From: Lineolata rhizophorae
Lineage: Eukaryota; Ascomycota; Dothideomycetes; Lineolatales; Lineolataceae
Direction of reading: 5' to 3'
DNA length: 64,000 nt
NCBI GenBank assembly: GCA_010093515.1
Contig: MU001694.1
Location: forward strand, 316,964-380,963
The notes beneath the pieces are model-generated. The model saw only the letters and a program-made list of their open reading frames with translations, ran no database searches and was not told the origin of the DNA. Shown piece after piece: positions 33,663 through 46,803 of this stretch. Positions within the stretch are counted from its first letter, which is position 1. Each line of letters begins with the position of its first letter. A program made the position numbers and the translations under genes.

Positions 33663-34078
33663 ATGCCTAGCTCTTGCAACGACATTCGTACGTCCACCGT
33701 CAAGCCGCCCGCGCTGCCATTGGCCCGACTAACGCTCATCCAGGAGCGGCGCTCGCCACCTGTCTCCAGGAATCCGACTGCGTCATGGTGAACCGCCATC
33801 CAGCTCGAGACTGTATCCGCCCTCCGCTGAACGAGACGCTCCCGACTCAATGTCAGCAGTTGCAGCGGGGCTTGGCCGAGTGCAAGCGCGGCATGATTGA
33901 CATGCGCAAGCGCTTCCGCGGCAACAAGCCCATTTCGATGACCACAGACAAGGACGGCTCTGCTGGCAAGGGTATGCTGTATGCCGGTCGACCCGTTTTC
34001 GGCGAGGAAGAGAGGAAGCGGGCCGAGCAGATGGAAAAGGAACATCAAGAGAGGGTTGAGAGGGGCGAGGTGCGGTGA
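33663..34078 (+). CDS. pet191: Cytochrome c oxidase assembly factor Pet191
   Basis: Two exons (33663-33687 and 33744-34078) with a 56-base intron give 119 residues. The N-terminus is MPSSCNDIRAALATCLQESD. Cys5/Cys15 and Cys45/Cys55 each form a CX9C pair, with Cys21 and Cys32 between, as in Pet191/COA5. RPPLNETLPTQCQQL and GMIDMRKRFRGNKP are family hallmarks. The family acts at the inner mitochondrial membrane, on the intermembrane-space side, in assembly of complex IV. The tail after about residue 70 is charged and extends past the core, as is usual in filamentous fungi. Confidence 0.96.
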
Positions 34079-35448
34079 CAATTCTAGAGGATGCGGATGC
34101 ATGCCGTTGGAGCTCATGTACTTGTAGTTCTTACATCGCATTGGGACCGGCGTTTGCTTTGACGGGAATGGGCGGATTCCACTCAGTCGGCGGCAACTCC
34201 ATTCTTGTACGATCATCGTCTGTTCCGATATCGGGCCGGGAGTCGGCTGGCTCGCTCGTGCTCTTTGGTCCTGTTGTGCAGTATGTACATATTGAAGCTG
34301 GCAACCTAGCACCCCAAGTGCGAATCCAAGTGGCACAACTCAAAGGCAGCCGCTCCAGATTGGCGGGAACCCTCCTCTGCTCTGGGCTTTCCGCCACGAT
34401 TTTCAGCCCGAGAAATACAGTAACGAACTCTGTTTCTACAGCTAGCCACGTACTGCTTCGGTGCCTAGTTGCTGCCGGACGTAGATCATTCCTAGTCTAA
34501 ATTTAGCGCTATCAAAATTACTAGATATATCCTAGGGTGCTAAGTTTTATATGCGATTCATCTGCTTTCCTTTTCTTTTATCTCTGTGACTTCCAAATGC
34601 GGTGAAACACCTATATTATACAGTGAAAGAATTAGGTCGTCAATCGTGCATTCTTCTCGATGTCGATTCAATTTTGTACTGATCGATTTCCGTAGACCCA
34701 ATTAAGTTCCTCGTTAAGCTGACATAGTGGAGTGCATTACGAGAAAAGCGTATGGCTTATACCTCTGCAAACTCTTAGACCTGACTTCCTGCATTCCTAC
34801 AAGCTGCGAAATTGCTGGGCCTGACCCACCTTCTAGTTCCCAAATACCAGGATCTGGCTCTGCAGTGTCCTCCTCCAGTATTCCCCAGTGTACTTCTTCA
34901 CCGCCTCTTCAAGTAACACGCCGACAACGTACACGTAACGACCACTTGCAATGTAGAACGGACGATCATGGAGGCCGGGAGCTGGTCGGGACGGGATTGT
35001 ACCTGTCTAATCTTTCGATTTCTACTTTGGGTCGAATTTTCGTTCCGTGAGAAGATGTCGGGCGCCGTCATGCATGCATTTCGTGCTTTCTCAAGCTAGT
35101 CTAATGCCGGTAAGATGCTTCTAATGCCAACCTAGCTCAACTAGTTACAAAACTCAAATGCTTTTTCAGGGGAAAACAACAGAGCGCGATATACGACTGG
35201 TGCCCTCACTCCTAGCGAGTTTTGATACTCGAGCCTGTTATCAATTTACCGCCCGAAGCCCGAATTAGGAGAAACCGCCGTAATCAGAAACCGCCGCATA
35301 GCTCGGAAAACAGACTAGAACAGCCCCCAAAAGACGCATTGCGTGTCTAAGCCGTGCATTCAACCCACATACAGCTTGACCGCCGAAGCCGATGGGAGAT
35401 CTTCAGCTACTTAGCATAAGCATGAGTTGCATGACAAACACTTAGCAT
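34079..35448. other. Intergenic region between convergent genes
   Basis: About 1.4 kb lies between the 3' ends of PET191 and the homeobox gene. Small frames here have no domain. I see no RNA gene or repeat. Confidence 0.5.
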
Positions 35449-36881
35449 CTATTCCCGCGGCTTCCGCCCTCGTTCTAGTTCCCCTTCTTTCAATGAGTTG
35501 TTGTCGGGGTTCCCAATGAATCGGCTCTCACTCAAACTACGCGATCGCCTTCGCTTAAGGTCGCTGCGCGAATTCTGCTGTGGCATGCGCCTTCTGGCGT
35601 TTATGAACCAGTTGCTCACCTAGAAAAGTTAGGAATTTCTAGACGGCGCCAGACATTGGAAGGAGCGATTGTGATATACATACCTGGGCGGCCTGAAGAC
35701 CAGTTATATTCACGAGTCGATTCTTCTCTTCTTCAGTGGGGTATGGGTTTGATTCATGCTCCCTAAACCACTGTTTGAGTATGTCTGTAGCTTCCTTAGG
35801 CAAGTTCCCACGGCGTCTCCTGGATGATGGAAAGTGTTCTCCAGGCCCACACATGGAGTGCGGATAATTGTACAGGCTGCTTGAGACCAGCGAGCGGTCA
35901 AGCGAATCCGTGTGAGAATACATCACTGGCTGTTCTGTACGAACCTGCGGCGCCGCACGGTTCGTGGTATGATGGAGCCCCTCGCGATGATGATGCAAGT
36001 TCGGTTCATTCCTCGAGTGCATATCTCTCCACGGTCCGTCCCGGGCACGGGTGGGTAGACATGCGCCGGGAAGCTTCGCGAGAGATTGGTCGTCGCGTGG
36101 AGAAAGACTTCTTGAGTGGGGCTGAGGTTTGTCATACTGCTGTGGGTCGTCCATGGGCGAGCATGGGAAGCTATCGGAGAAAGACCCAGTAGGTGATGTG
36201 TTCCCTGACGGTCTTCTGGTAGGAGATTCGTCAACCGGGTACGTATGGAAATTGAAACTATCCTCCGTAACGCTTGCATGATTACGAAGAAGCGGGACAG
36301 AAGGCGTGTACGAATCGGATGAAGGTTGACGCAAACGTTGCCCTCCATTGGAATGGTTTCTTGAAGTGTTGCCGTCTGATTGAGCTGTTGACGTGAACCT
36401 TGGGGGGGTAATTTGACTTCGCGCATTGTTTGATGCAGAGAAGACGCGACCATTCGACGCCATAGAAAAAAGTACATTAGGCTGGGGTTCTGGTAACTGT
36501 GGTCGAAAAGGTGGCTCAACGGCGGACGGACGAGAGTGTTGATGCAGGGGGTAGTACTGTTGCGAATGGGAACAGGATGACGAGCCCGGGTGGAAAACAG
36601 TAGCGCTGCTCTGGGATCTCTGGGCTCCAGGATGAGTACCATTCTGAGGTAACATCTTTGAAGGCAGCGGATATGTGTATTAGCGGATCATTAAGATGCT
36701 CGTAGTGTCAATAAGGGAGAGCGTGGCGTACACTGTCGATGGCCGGAAGAGTCTGGGCTTGGCGATCTGGCTGAGCTCGCTCCTGGCCTCGCGATAAAGT
36801 AACTCGTGGTGATGCTCTGTTGTCGCCTCCGTATTCCGGTCTGCCTGGGCCAAGAAGGGACTCCATACTTGCTCTGTCCAT
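35449..36881 (-). CDS. TALE (KN-type) homeobox transcription factor
   Basis: Exons are 36881-36732, 36655-35684 and 35619-35449, joining in phase 0 to 430 residues. The long N-terminal part is Ser/Pro/His-rich and disordered. The homeodomain runs from about 329 (RRRRGNLPKEATDILKQWF) through the three-residue-loop insertion (NPYPTEEEK) to helix 3, VSNWFINARRRMPQQ, encoded across the last intron. WFINARR is the DNA-contact helix typical of TALE proteins. The basic tail KRRRSR may be a nuclear signal. The first exon (MDRASMESLLGPGRPEYGG) is inferred from a GTACGC donor and matching phase; an alternative start is the ATG at 36655, and an in-frame ATG lies at 37043. Fungal relatives regulate development or transport genes; targets here are unknown. 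Confidence 0.9.
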
Positions 36882-38460
36882 CGCCGCTGGCTGCTGGCAC
36901 GGGGCTTTCCGCTCAGCTGTCGGCTGTGATCGCTTGGTGGAGGGAAAAGGGCTTGCTACCCGCTGCTTTGCGTAGGGTAGGCCCCCTCGAACGCTCGCGC
37001 ACACCGTAGCCCGAGGATTGTCGCGGAGGGTGAGATACTCCATTTTTATATGACCCTGGGGCCGTCAGTGAGATCCGCAAACTGGCTGAAGCCAGTGAAC
37101 AGTGGTTCATATCGTCTGGTACGCGTGCCCAGAGGGTGGTGGAATCGAGGACCATGTCTCACGTATGTGAGTTGGCGATGCGGTTGAGGAGTCGGAGACC
37201 ATATTAGAAGGTCAACTCGCCTTGCCAACCCGACCGCAACGGACTCGGCTGCACCATTCCGGCTAACAGCGACGGAGAAGATCGTCAGTGTCATGGCCGG
37301 CCAGTGCCCCCGGTGCCGGTGGCGGTTTGCGCCCAGATGGAGCCTTCTGCTGCCTGTCACGGCGCAGCTTGATGGTTTGTACCAGGGGTGGCTCTGGTTC
37401 GGGGGCCGCCCTCACACTCAACCGTGGCTGCCGATACCTACCTTCGCATCCCCGGTACGTGCGTAGGCCCTCGATGTCCTTCGCCGGACAAAGGCGTCGA
37501 GTCACCGAAGAAAAGGAGAGCGACAGCACGACAAGTCCACATACCTGATATTGATGACACGGCCTGCTGTGGGAGTCACGGTATGGTCGGATCTTGGCTC
37601 TCAACGCGCCAGGAATGGCCGGCATGGAGAACGAGCCATGTCGTGGGCGAAAGACGCCGGCCCTCAAGCGGATTTATCTCGACTAGGTATCGCCGCCATT
37701 CAAGCCAATAGGCCGGACTACGAGTCACAAGTGTGTCATCGACCTGCCGCCGGGTCACAAAGGGCACCGCGAGTTGCAGGATGAATGTGTTTGTATCCCA
37801 AATGTCGGCCGGAGCGGCATGGGTAAAGTGCAAGTATCCGCGTTGGAAGGGAAATGGGGTACGTCTGGGAGCGGCGTGCCGTAGCAGGCGGGACGATGAG
37901 GTCTACATTCTACCCCGGTCAGACTGCAACGAGCCGCGAGACCTACCTGGACAGAAATACCCTAAACGCATGACGCCAACGCCAGCGGCCGGCGGGGGAG
38001 CCAACCAAGAGGCCCCAGTTTGAGCGTTTGACAGGTGACCGGCCAAGCACGAGCTGGCCTAGCGCCGTCCGGCCGTGCAGTCTAGGTGCATTTGCGTTCA
38101 CGGCATTCAAGAGAGGGTGGGGACTCCAATCTGGGTGACAGCCCACGGAAGGAGAAGACGACTGCGGTACGGGACCGGTTCCGCGTCTGGGCAAAGCTTT
38201 CGGCCGTCATCCTCCCGCGGACAAGGAGGCAATTAGGGCTGCAGGTCTGGAACAACCCGGCCCAGCGTTTCTTCCCTTGCTTGGCCGGCGAGAGCAGGGA
38301 CGGCTCGCCGCCAGGCCGTGACACTAGCGACCGAGTTGCTTTTCTAGATGGCCAAGACCACCGCCTCCGCCCGGCCCTCCTCCCCTCCGCGTTCCCTCCA
38401 CCTCTTCCTCGGCCTACATGACGCGTGTGCGCGCAATTCCTGGCCTTCCTAGGCCTAGCT
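36882..38460. other. Upstream region of the homeobox gene
   Basis: No gene is recognised. The minus frame upstream of 36881 stays open to 37043, so a longer N-terminus cannot be excluded. Other frames are short and overlapping. Confidence 0.4.
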
Positions 38461-40670
38461 GGTCAAGTGATGGCTAAGTGAAGCTGGCCGAGCGAGCGGG
38501 CTTGGGGAGGCCAGGCGTGTCCGGGCTGGCCGAACGCCTTTTCCAAGCCGGCCAAGTGAGCGTCGACCAAGTCATGCAGGTTGATCTCGGCCAACGGGTG
38601 TTGACCAAGTTTAAGGCGGGCGGCCTCTGCAGTCGAGCATTTTGCGACTTGCCCGCAGCACTCTCCGATCACCTAGGCATGTGCGCGATTGAGGTGAAAG
38701 GCAGGCCGTCTCGGAGGCGCTTGACGATCTCGGGCCACGGCCGACGGCTGCTGTGCGGCGCAGGAGCCTCGGACGCTGCTACATGCGCAAATGGGCCACG
38801 GGCCTGGTAGGCGATGGTGGCCGGGGAGGATACCCACAGGACAAGGGCGCGCCAGGGCGGGCGGGGACGGGCGGGACCAGCCAAGGGGAGAATTACAGAC
38901 GGCGTGCGTGTCGGCGCGGGCTCAGCAGCGCAGTGGCGGCGGAGGCCGGGGCCAGGGCGCGGCGACCGCATGCTCGCTGGGGCAGCGGCCATTCTCAGGT
39001 GCAGTAGGCCGAAGGTTAAAGGCTGGAGGCGGTTGAAGGGGCGCCGAGGAGCGTGTATGTAGCACCCGACGGGGCAGGCGGGCTCGAGTCAGAGCGAGCC
39101 AGCAGCGCACCCGGCGCCCGCGTGCTCGGGTGTGTGGGGGGAGCCAACGGGGAGAGCGCGCGCCGGCGGGTGGGTTACGGCCAGCCGTCGCCGTCGCCGC
39201 CGGGACGTACGCGCATACTACGCGCATAGATCGATACGTGCGTAGGCGTGTAGGATGCAGAGCTGCGCCGGCCGCCCGAGGCTGCGCCGGCGCGTTAAGC
39301 TTGTTCTCCGTGCGCCGTCTGCTCCGTCCCAAGAGGCGGGCCCTTCCTTTGGCGGCCCATGTACATACATACTACGTACATGGCCGCCTTACCTACTTTG
39401 CCCTGCCCATCTGGGCGCCGATGTACTACGTATGTACCTAGCCACCGGCGGTGCCAGCGTGCAGAGGCGGGATGCGTCCGGCTCCATGCTATGTACGCAG
39501 GCATTCGGCCGCCGAGCGACACTACAACGCACCGGGGCGCGCGGCCGGCGTCGTTTCTCCGCCAACGACGCCGAGCTTGGCGCCGGCCCGGCCGAGGTGC
39601 GGCGGCGCATCGCCGGCCGCCCAACACGCGGGCTGTTTGATGATGAGGCCGGGGACGTGGAGACGGGGAGCGGTCGGCGTAACTCGGGGCACGTGTTTGA
39701 CAGCGCGGCCGGCGGCGACGAAACAACAGAAGGGCCCGGGCGAGGGCGGCGCCTCAGCCGTCGTCCAAGACACGGCGACGGCGACGGCGCGGCGAGAGGC
39801 GTTCGACGGGGTGGAAGAATGCGCGTGCGCGGTGGTGTGCGATCTGACAGCTGCCGGGCGCGGACCACAGGGCGGCGCGCCGAGACCGATTGGCGCCAGG
39901 GATCGCGGGCCCCGGGCGCCGCCATTGGCGCGTGCCAGGCCGTTCCGATCCCCGCCCGATGGCAGCGCCCGCGCGCGATACGGGCGCTTCGCCGCCAGAT
40001 CGAGAGTCGCCGCGCAGGGATCTCGTGCGGAGCGAGCGGCCAGGGGCGGGCCATCTGGATCTGGCGGGCCCGTCGTGGCTGCTGCGCGCCCTCCCCGGCC
40101 CCGTCGCTGCTCGCCCGCCTCGCCCGCCGCCGTCGTTTTCCCGTTGCATGCCGTCTCCTCCGCTCTTCTTTCCCTTGCTCCCGATGGTGCGCCCCCATCG
40201 ACCCGGGCGGGCGCCTCGCGGACGGCCGCCGCTCCCAGCCTGCGGCCTGTTGCCTGCCACCCCACGCCCGCGAGATCGGCCTCGGGGGACGCGTCGCGTT
40301 GCTGGCCGCCGCGGGCAGGGATGCGGTGCGACGGCTGGACGGCGCTGGAGGCGTTGGCGGCGGGCGCTGGGCGACCCGGGCCCGGCCAATGGCGGGCGCC
40401 ACCGAAGATGTCCAGCCGTGCCGGCCCTGGGGGGCGCCGAGCCACCGGTCCGCCTGCGCCTCCGCGCGGGTACGTGCCGAGCGCGACTGCTACATGCGTA
40501 CGTGCTATCATGCCCCGGCAGCCTTGCACGAACCATGCGATGATACCGGCGCGGCACACCCTGCCCGAACCCAGCTCCCCAGCGCACCGCACTTGACCTT
40601 GTCCGCCCGCCTCGGGATCCTGGGCGCTCTCGGAAACTTCGTCCCCGGGAACGTCTCATCGGAATGAGGC
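38461..40670. other. GC-rich gene-free block with stacked open frames
   Basis: Very high GC and CpG content opens frames of 300-470 codons on both strands at the same place (for example 39255-40667 plus and 39522-40592 minus). All are Arg/Ala/Pro-rich and lack domains. At 38460-38630 words of the type GGCCAAG or GGCCGAG recur loosely. I do not call genes here. Confidence 0.5.
39351..39388. repeat. 13-base-pair hairpin (GGCGGC...CATGTAC)
   Basis: The left arm GGCGGCCCATGTAC (39351-39364) and right arm GTACATGGCCGCC (39376-39388) are complementary with one bulged C around an 11-base loop. A related TACGTATGTAC word follows at 39427-39437. Confidence 0.7.
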
Positions 40671-43600
40671 GAGTGCTGCGAGCCCGCTGCGCCTCCCTGC
40701 CTTCACAAGGATCGAGCTGGGTTGAAAAGCCACCATCATCCGAATCCCACCCGGCCCAGCAAGTGACAGAAGCATCCATGCATTGCCTTGTGACATCAGT
40801 ACAAAGGCCCGTGGTTGTAGGTGGATACGTCCAGTTGCACATCTGCTTTTGACTAGAGCTAACTTTTCGCCGTTTTTTTTTTTTTCTGATGATTTTTTTT
40901 TTTTTGAACCGCGCATGATGGACCCGGGACGTGCGACCCGCCTCGACGCGCTGAGGCAAGCCAACGTTGCGCAGCCCGCAAGGCCAGGCACTCCAATGCC
41001 ACAAAGCCCTTAACAAGGTCATCATTAATGTGGTTGGCGGCGCCATGCACCAGGTCGCTCTAGCGGATTCAGCGACGTGCTTGCCGCGCCTGCATTTCGC
41101 AATGTGACGGTTGGACGCGTGGGCATCTCCCCGCGGAACGGCGAGGGGAGGCTGTCACACGCAGTGGGAGACGGTGCACGGCAAGCCGAAACGGCATGCC
41201 GCTCGCCTCCAAGGACTTCGGATCCGCTCGTGTCTGGTCGCTGGTGAAAAGGCCTCACCAGCGCCGCATGTTGCCTGTCATGAGTTCGACGACAAACGAG
41301 TACATCAAGATAGGGCACGCGAGAATGCGAGTGAACTTCCAGTTTAACATCGGCAGGACTGTGGTTGCCGCATCTACGTACGTACCTCTGGACAGGGCAG
41401 ACTTATCCGGCCATCCATCCTATGGTATGGAGACTTACCGAGCTAGTCCGTAACGGAGCTGCCTCTCGGCGTCTTGTCTGCCACACACGAGTCCATTTCT
41501 TGGCCAGTCCAGACTCTCCAAATTCATTTCGATCTCTCCTTCCCGCTGCCCTTTTCCGGGTATAACGGCATCGACCCGTGTGTTCGTATCCTCGGCCCCA
41601 TATTTATGAGCGTACGTTTGTTCTTCCTTCCTCCCTTTTTTTGTTAACCGCCTTCTTGCTAGGCGGGCTGGCTACGCGCCTTGGTTCGGCTTCCGTTCTC
41701 GAGCCCCCCCGGTAGAAATAGCTTGCGCCACGCTGCGAAGGAGCATCCTTGTTTCTCGTTCCCGTGGAACCCAGGAGGGATGACTTCGTTCCTTTCCTGT
41801 TCGTAGCATGGAATACTTCGAACACTAGAAAACTTTACCTTCGACTTGCCACCGGACCCGTCCTCCACGTCTCGTGTGACAATCGTCTGGTGTCCGCCTA
41901 AGGCTCGTTCCAACATCATTCCGTCTAGTTCCCCGTTACGCAGAGTCACCGCAAGACTTGCGGTACTGAGATGAGTGACCCCTCTCCGCTTTTTGCGGGC
42001 GATGCCGTGTCAATTGCTCTGTGCTGTGGCTCGTGGCACCAAAAACGTCGCTTCGAGAGAGCAAGTCGACCGCTCTCGGAGATTTCTGCTGCATGGGCCA
42101 ACTATCTGCCAAGCTGCAATTCCATTCAGACCACGGGAACGAAGCTGCGATCGGATGGCGAGCATTGTGGCAATTGCACACCCTAAGTTTGAGGTCTACG
42201 AAGAGGCGGGGCATCGTCCTGCAAGCACCCGTTATACCCAGTCACTGCTCCACTTCGACTGGTCCAATTCGCCTTGACAAAAGAAGTGCTAGATCGTTTT
42301 GCTTACACGACATGGAAAGCGTTACATGGTATAAGGCCCGGCTACCAGGCTCCTGTTCAGTTTATTCTCATGCAAAGGCCCGTTTGCATAGCTCGGAATC
42401 TGATCATGGGCTGCCTGTTAGATACTTCAGATTTCATGCCGTGGCATTGTGGTCTCGCTCTCCTCCGAGCGTCCTTCCACGGCATGGCTCTGCATAGAGA
42501 TGCGATGCTTGGAAACTGAAACGCGTAACCTGGAAATCGAGCATGCGCGAGCAGTATGTGCGCCGGGAATTGTAGGCGCTCCAGCCCCCAGGAACAATAG
42601 ATCTGCGTTTTGCCTGATGAGCGGTTGGTCACATTGCCAACTAGGGGGCCCGGCTATCTCTGGAGATCACTTCGGGTATGTGGGGGAACATGCGACAGGT
42701 CAACAATTCCTTTTGACAATTCTCCCGACATACCTTTACACATGCTAACCTATCTTCCCGGTGGCTGAGCCTATGCAGGTATTTTTGCTGTTGTACCTTC
42801 GCCAAGCCGTGGCTGCAGCAAAGACAGTCGCTTTTGCTTTCGCACGGTACCATTCTATTCTCGTCGGATTCATGATTCAGAATCCATTGGTCTGCGCCAT
42901 GTTATAGAGACTAGCCAGTGGTGAGTTTCAATCGTTTTTCGCTGTTCCAAGTCTGCGCAGACCAACCACCAACTCTACATCCAACCCAATGCTTCGATGT
43001 CGCTTTCTTCTTGGCGTACGTGGCTTCAATTAACAATAGCAGACTAGAGGGGCACCTCGGTATATGTTAACGACCTTCGTTTATCCATTTCAAGTGGTCA
43101 ACCCTCTACTTTTCCTACAATATTACCCGTCAGGTGATCGATTCAGTGTTTATTGGTCACAGACTCGAACTTCTTGGGATGGTTTGAGTGTTCTTTGAAT
43201 CATCTCGTAAGACCATGCTAGTTGGACATCGTTTCTCGTACTAGCTTCCAGTTTTCCGAGGGCATTCAAGTCTGTTTTGTCTTTGTTAGAAATATAGGTG
43301 ACTTGACCCCTTATCCCGAAACGAGTTTCAATGGCATTGTTAACCCGAGTTAGCCGCACTCATGTAGTGTGCAGAGTAGTTGAATCACTGTATAAGTGGA
43401 ATTAAATCTAAGGAAATCTAATCTATAGATTTAGCCTTGGACTAATCCAAATACATGGTCTTTAAACTCCTCTATGTAGATTCTAATCCAACCATTTTCC
43501 ACACTGCTGTCATATGCTTCCACCTATGCTTACCACCATGGGGACTCATCCGGCGGTCAGGTAATAGTTCCTGCGGACCCCTTTTTAACCATTCGTTGTG

Positions 43601-46575
43601 CGACCCAACCTAGCATTCTGTTTTAGGTGTCAAAGTCAAGGCACTATGAGTATTCAAAGTGGGCTGGCAAGCAAGAAGGCTCGAATATAACAAATCATGA
43701 AGGGATAAAATTATTTCGCATAGACTTAACACTAGGAGAATTGGTGAATGGTACGGACCGGTTCGTACGTTGCCGAGCAATTGAGTAGGAGATAGCTTAG
43801 ACTAGCAAGCCTAGCTCCATGCCTTGGTTTGACTCCCCTGGTTTGATACCCAGATAAATCTGATTTCTCCTGGTCCCATTAATGTTTACCTCTAATGGCC
43901 TTTGTCTTGTTCTTCGTGTGGAGTGAGACTACGTACATAGCAGACCTCTATGCGACTATGTCCTGTCTAGATATATCACCAGAGTATAAGCTAAAGTTCG
44001 TCCCAAGACTGATTGAATTTTAGCTTCTATTCTATTTGCGTATGTGGTTCTATATTACAACACCAAGAGCTATATGCCGGGAGCCCGTAGGAACGCAGAG
44101 AACTGAATGCCAACAATTGTACGCCCAATGTTGGCTGGTAGAGAAATTTGCATGTACTTCAAGTTAGCGGCTAGGATTATAGGGTTGGTCTTCTCAAGAA
44201 ACTATCGTATAGAGTTATTCGAATTCTGATATTTAGTCATTCCTACTACCCTACGTAGTACATCTAACTCTCAGTGAAAATTGCTGTGTATAATATTCCC
44301 CAACTAGTAGAGGTTGCAAATTTAATTCAACTAGAGAGGAACAATCTAAGTCATATATTTGCCTGTTTGTTGAGCGCGCTCTTCAATTTTGAATACACTT
44401 ATGGAATGCTAGATAGTCTCGATGCCCCCTGAGACATATAGTGAACCCTTCATAGCAGACTGCATGTTATGACACACTAGGAGTAGCACAACAAAAAAAA
44501 TACCTACGTTGCTTAGATAGGCCTGAAGTAACAATAATGGAGTTGTACAAGAGAACTACACTAACAGTGCGAAGGAGTTTTGGACATTATATTTCGCCTC
44601 CAGGGAGGGGATTCACATGCTTCTATCATTGCAGGTCTGGCGCCAAAGCTTCCCAAAGTACTAGGCATAGTAATCCGTGGCCACTGCCCTGTATCTTTCT
44701 AACCTTTGACTAACCATTCGCCACTATAAACAGCTATATCATCAGATCTACGTGTGAAATGAATGGAATAACAAAGAAGGAAGGCTCCTTGAGTATTCTC
44801 GGATGTCGGAGCCTTGGCTAAGAGAAAATGTGCCGTAGTCAGACAGAGTTATCCGGCGCCCTTAAGTGAATGATTCATCGCTGGCAAAAGGAATTTGATC
44901 TGAACAATAGACATAGAGATGTAGTTGAGCATTCTTGTAGAGGCCGAGAACTAGCCCGTGTCGGTATCGTGGAGGTGTAAGAGAGCATTTCTAATTCTAA
45001 AATATGCACGCCATTAAACTACGTCTAGGCTATCTTTGGCCATCCATGAAAGGTTTTTTGCCAAAAAGAAAAGACCAAACCTGTAAAGTAGGTAGGCATC
45101 GTGAACCAAACCATTGAAAGGACCCTGTATCCATGAAGAATACTACTTGGATCCGGGCCCCACTTGACAACTAAAACTCTGGTTCATTTGGGTTCTAATT
45201 TCTGGTTCGGTTCTACTAAAATTTGGTTGGCTGCCGTCTAGACCTGTAACCGGGGGTCAAACTATCAACTATCAATTTCTTGACACCTCGCTTTCCTTAG
45301 GGGTGTATTCGTTACCCTCGAACCTCAGCACCATAAAAAAAGCACAGTTGAAGATCGCATATGCACTCAAAATGCCGTATTATAATGAGTATGGTGAGCG
45401 GGTCCTGCAGGGCTCTAGGAAGCCTCTGTAGGAAAATTTTGACCCTACTGGAATTGAATGGGAACGCAAACTTCGTCTCTAGCAGAACCATGTCCACAGA
45501 CAATAAAACTGAGGTAATTTTTTTTTCCTGGTTCGGAGATCCCACGGAACATCTCGGCTTTCGGTCATCGCCTTTACTATGTAGCCTGTCTCCGAGCTTC
45601 CCACCTGCTACGAGTCAGTTGTACCTGCTCTAGTAAAGCCATGGGCGTCAGTGTTGACTCTAAATGTCCTACGCCGGCCATGGGGCTACGGTGGCAATGC
45701 AGTAGTGATCGACACTATGAACTTACTAGGAGCGGTTGTTCGGCACGGGGTGTGCAATTCTCTGTCAACGTTCCGTGCAGGCTATTTCACAAGTTGTAGT
45801 GCAACCTATCGAGAACACAAAGTTCGGTCAAACACTTCGTCGCTAGGGAACGCGATGCAAATTTCGCTGAAGCCCGAAATTAAGGAACGGTCGAACAGGG
45901 CCGTAAAAATCCCTCGCTAGCTTGTGAGCGCTATATTTTGTTGGGATCTTTCTGCCTGGCACTTTTGGAGACATACATGAACTGAGAGCCTTCTAGGCCC
46001 GTCAAGTGCAGCCGTGCCAGTCGCAGGGATCTCGTGTTCCGCTGTCCTTATAGACAACGATATTTGCACAACGATAGCCTCGCCAGAGCTATGATCCTCT
46101 CTGGTACTTTATCTCTGAAATGATACTACCAGTTATGGATAATTTTTTTTTTTCCTCAGCTACGCTGCCATGGTAGAGTGTTGCCGTCGTCCATTTGTTT
46201 GAAGGGTGTAGGAACAACAAAGGCGCCAATCAAACAGCGATGAACCAGCTGGATCTGAAGATTGCATACGTACGCTAAGAAGGAGTCTCCATAAGGTGCT
46301 AGGGAGGTCGAAGCAGTTATCCTATTAAGACTGTTAACATTCCGCAGAGGTCTTAGGTAGGTCTTCGCTTGCGGCCGCTAGAGGAACCTCCAAGTGGAAG
46401 CAGATTTTGAGTGTTCGTGTCATTTGATTTGGAGCTGTCATTCACTATTGCGGAGCATAGTCGAGACTAAGGCGTCTTGCGGCAGCAAGGAAGGAATCTG
46501 CTTTGAACAGCGAAGTATTTGGTTTACTGACTGTTTAGAGCTACGTAGATAACTAAGTAATTACTGACTAGTCTG
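40671..46575. other. Gene-poor, moderately AT-rich stretch
   Basis: In about 5.9 kb I find only short unrelated frames. Poly-T runs of about 13-14 lie at 40873-40910. No paired terminal repeats, tRNA or conserved domain were recognised. Confidence 0.45.
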
Positions 46576-46644
46576 ATGCTGCGAGCGCGAGCGACTGTGT
46601 TCTGCACTCGGTGGTCGAATAAGGAAATGGCAATTTTCAATAGA

Positions 46645-46770
46645 ATGACCTCAGTCTTGAGCCGAGTCTACTTGATCAGGCATGGCGCAACCAAGTCCGA
46701 CGTCACGGGACGACTTTGGCGGACGGAAGTCTTGGAGGTCGTATGGTTAAGTTGTCGGGAATGGATATAT
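46645..46770 (+). pseudogene. Possible fragment of a histidine-phosphatase gene
   Basis: The plus frame reads SRVYLIRHGATKSDVTGRL. It resembles the N-terminal strand and catalytic RHG motif of the phosphoglycerate-mutase-like histidine phosphatases (often LIRHGET...GRHTG). The similarity fades right after this point and no second catalytic His region is seen. It is either a decayed remnant or chance. Confidence 0.3.
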
Positions 46771-46803
46771 GATGATTACTCATTTAGCATCCTCGGTAGG
46801 TGA

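Noticed and set aside
39255-41046. Overlapping frames of 337-470 codons on both strands
   Set aside because: Four long frames occupy the same DNA. All are Arg/Ala/Pro-rich and none shows a domain or splice-supported extension.
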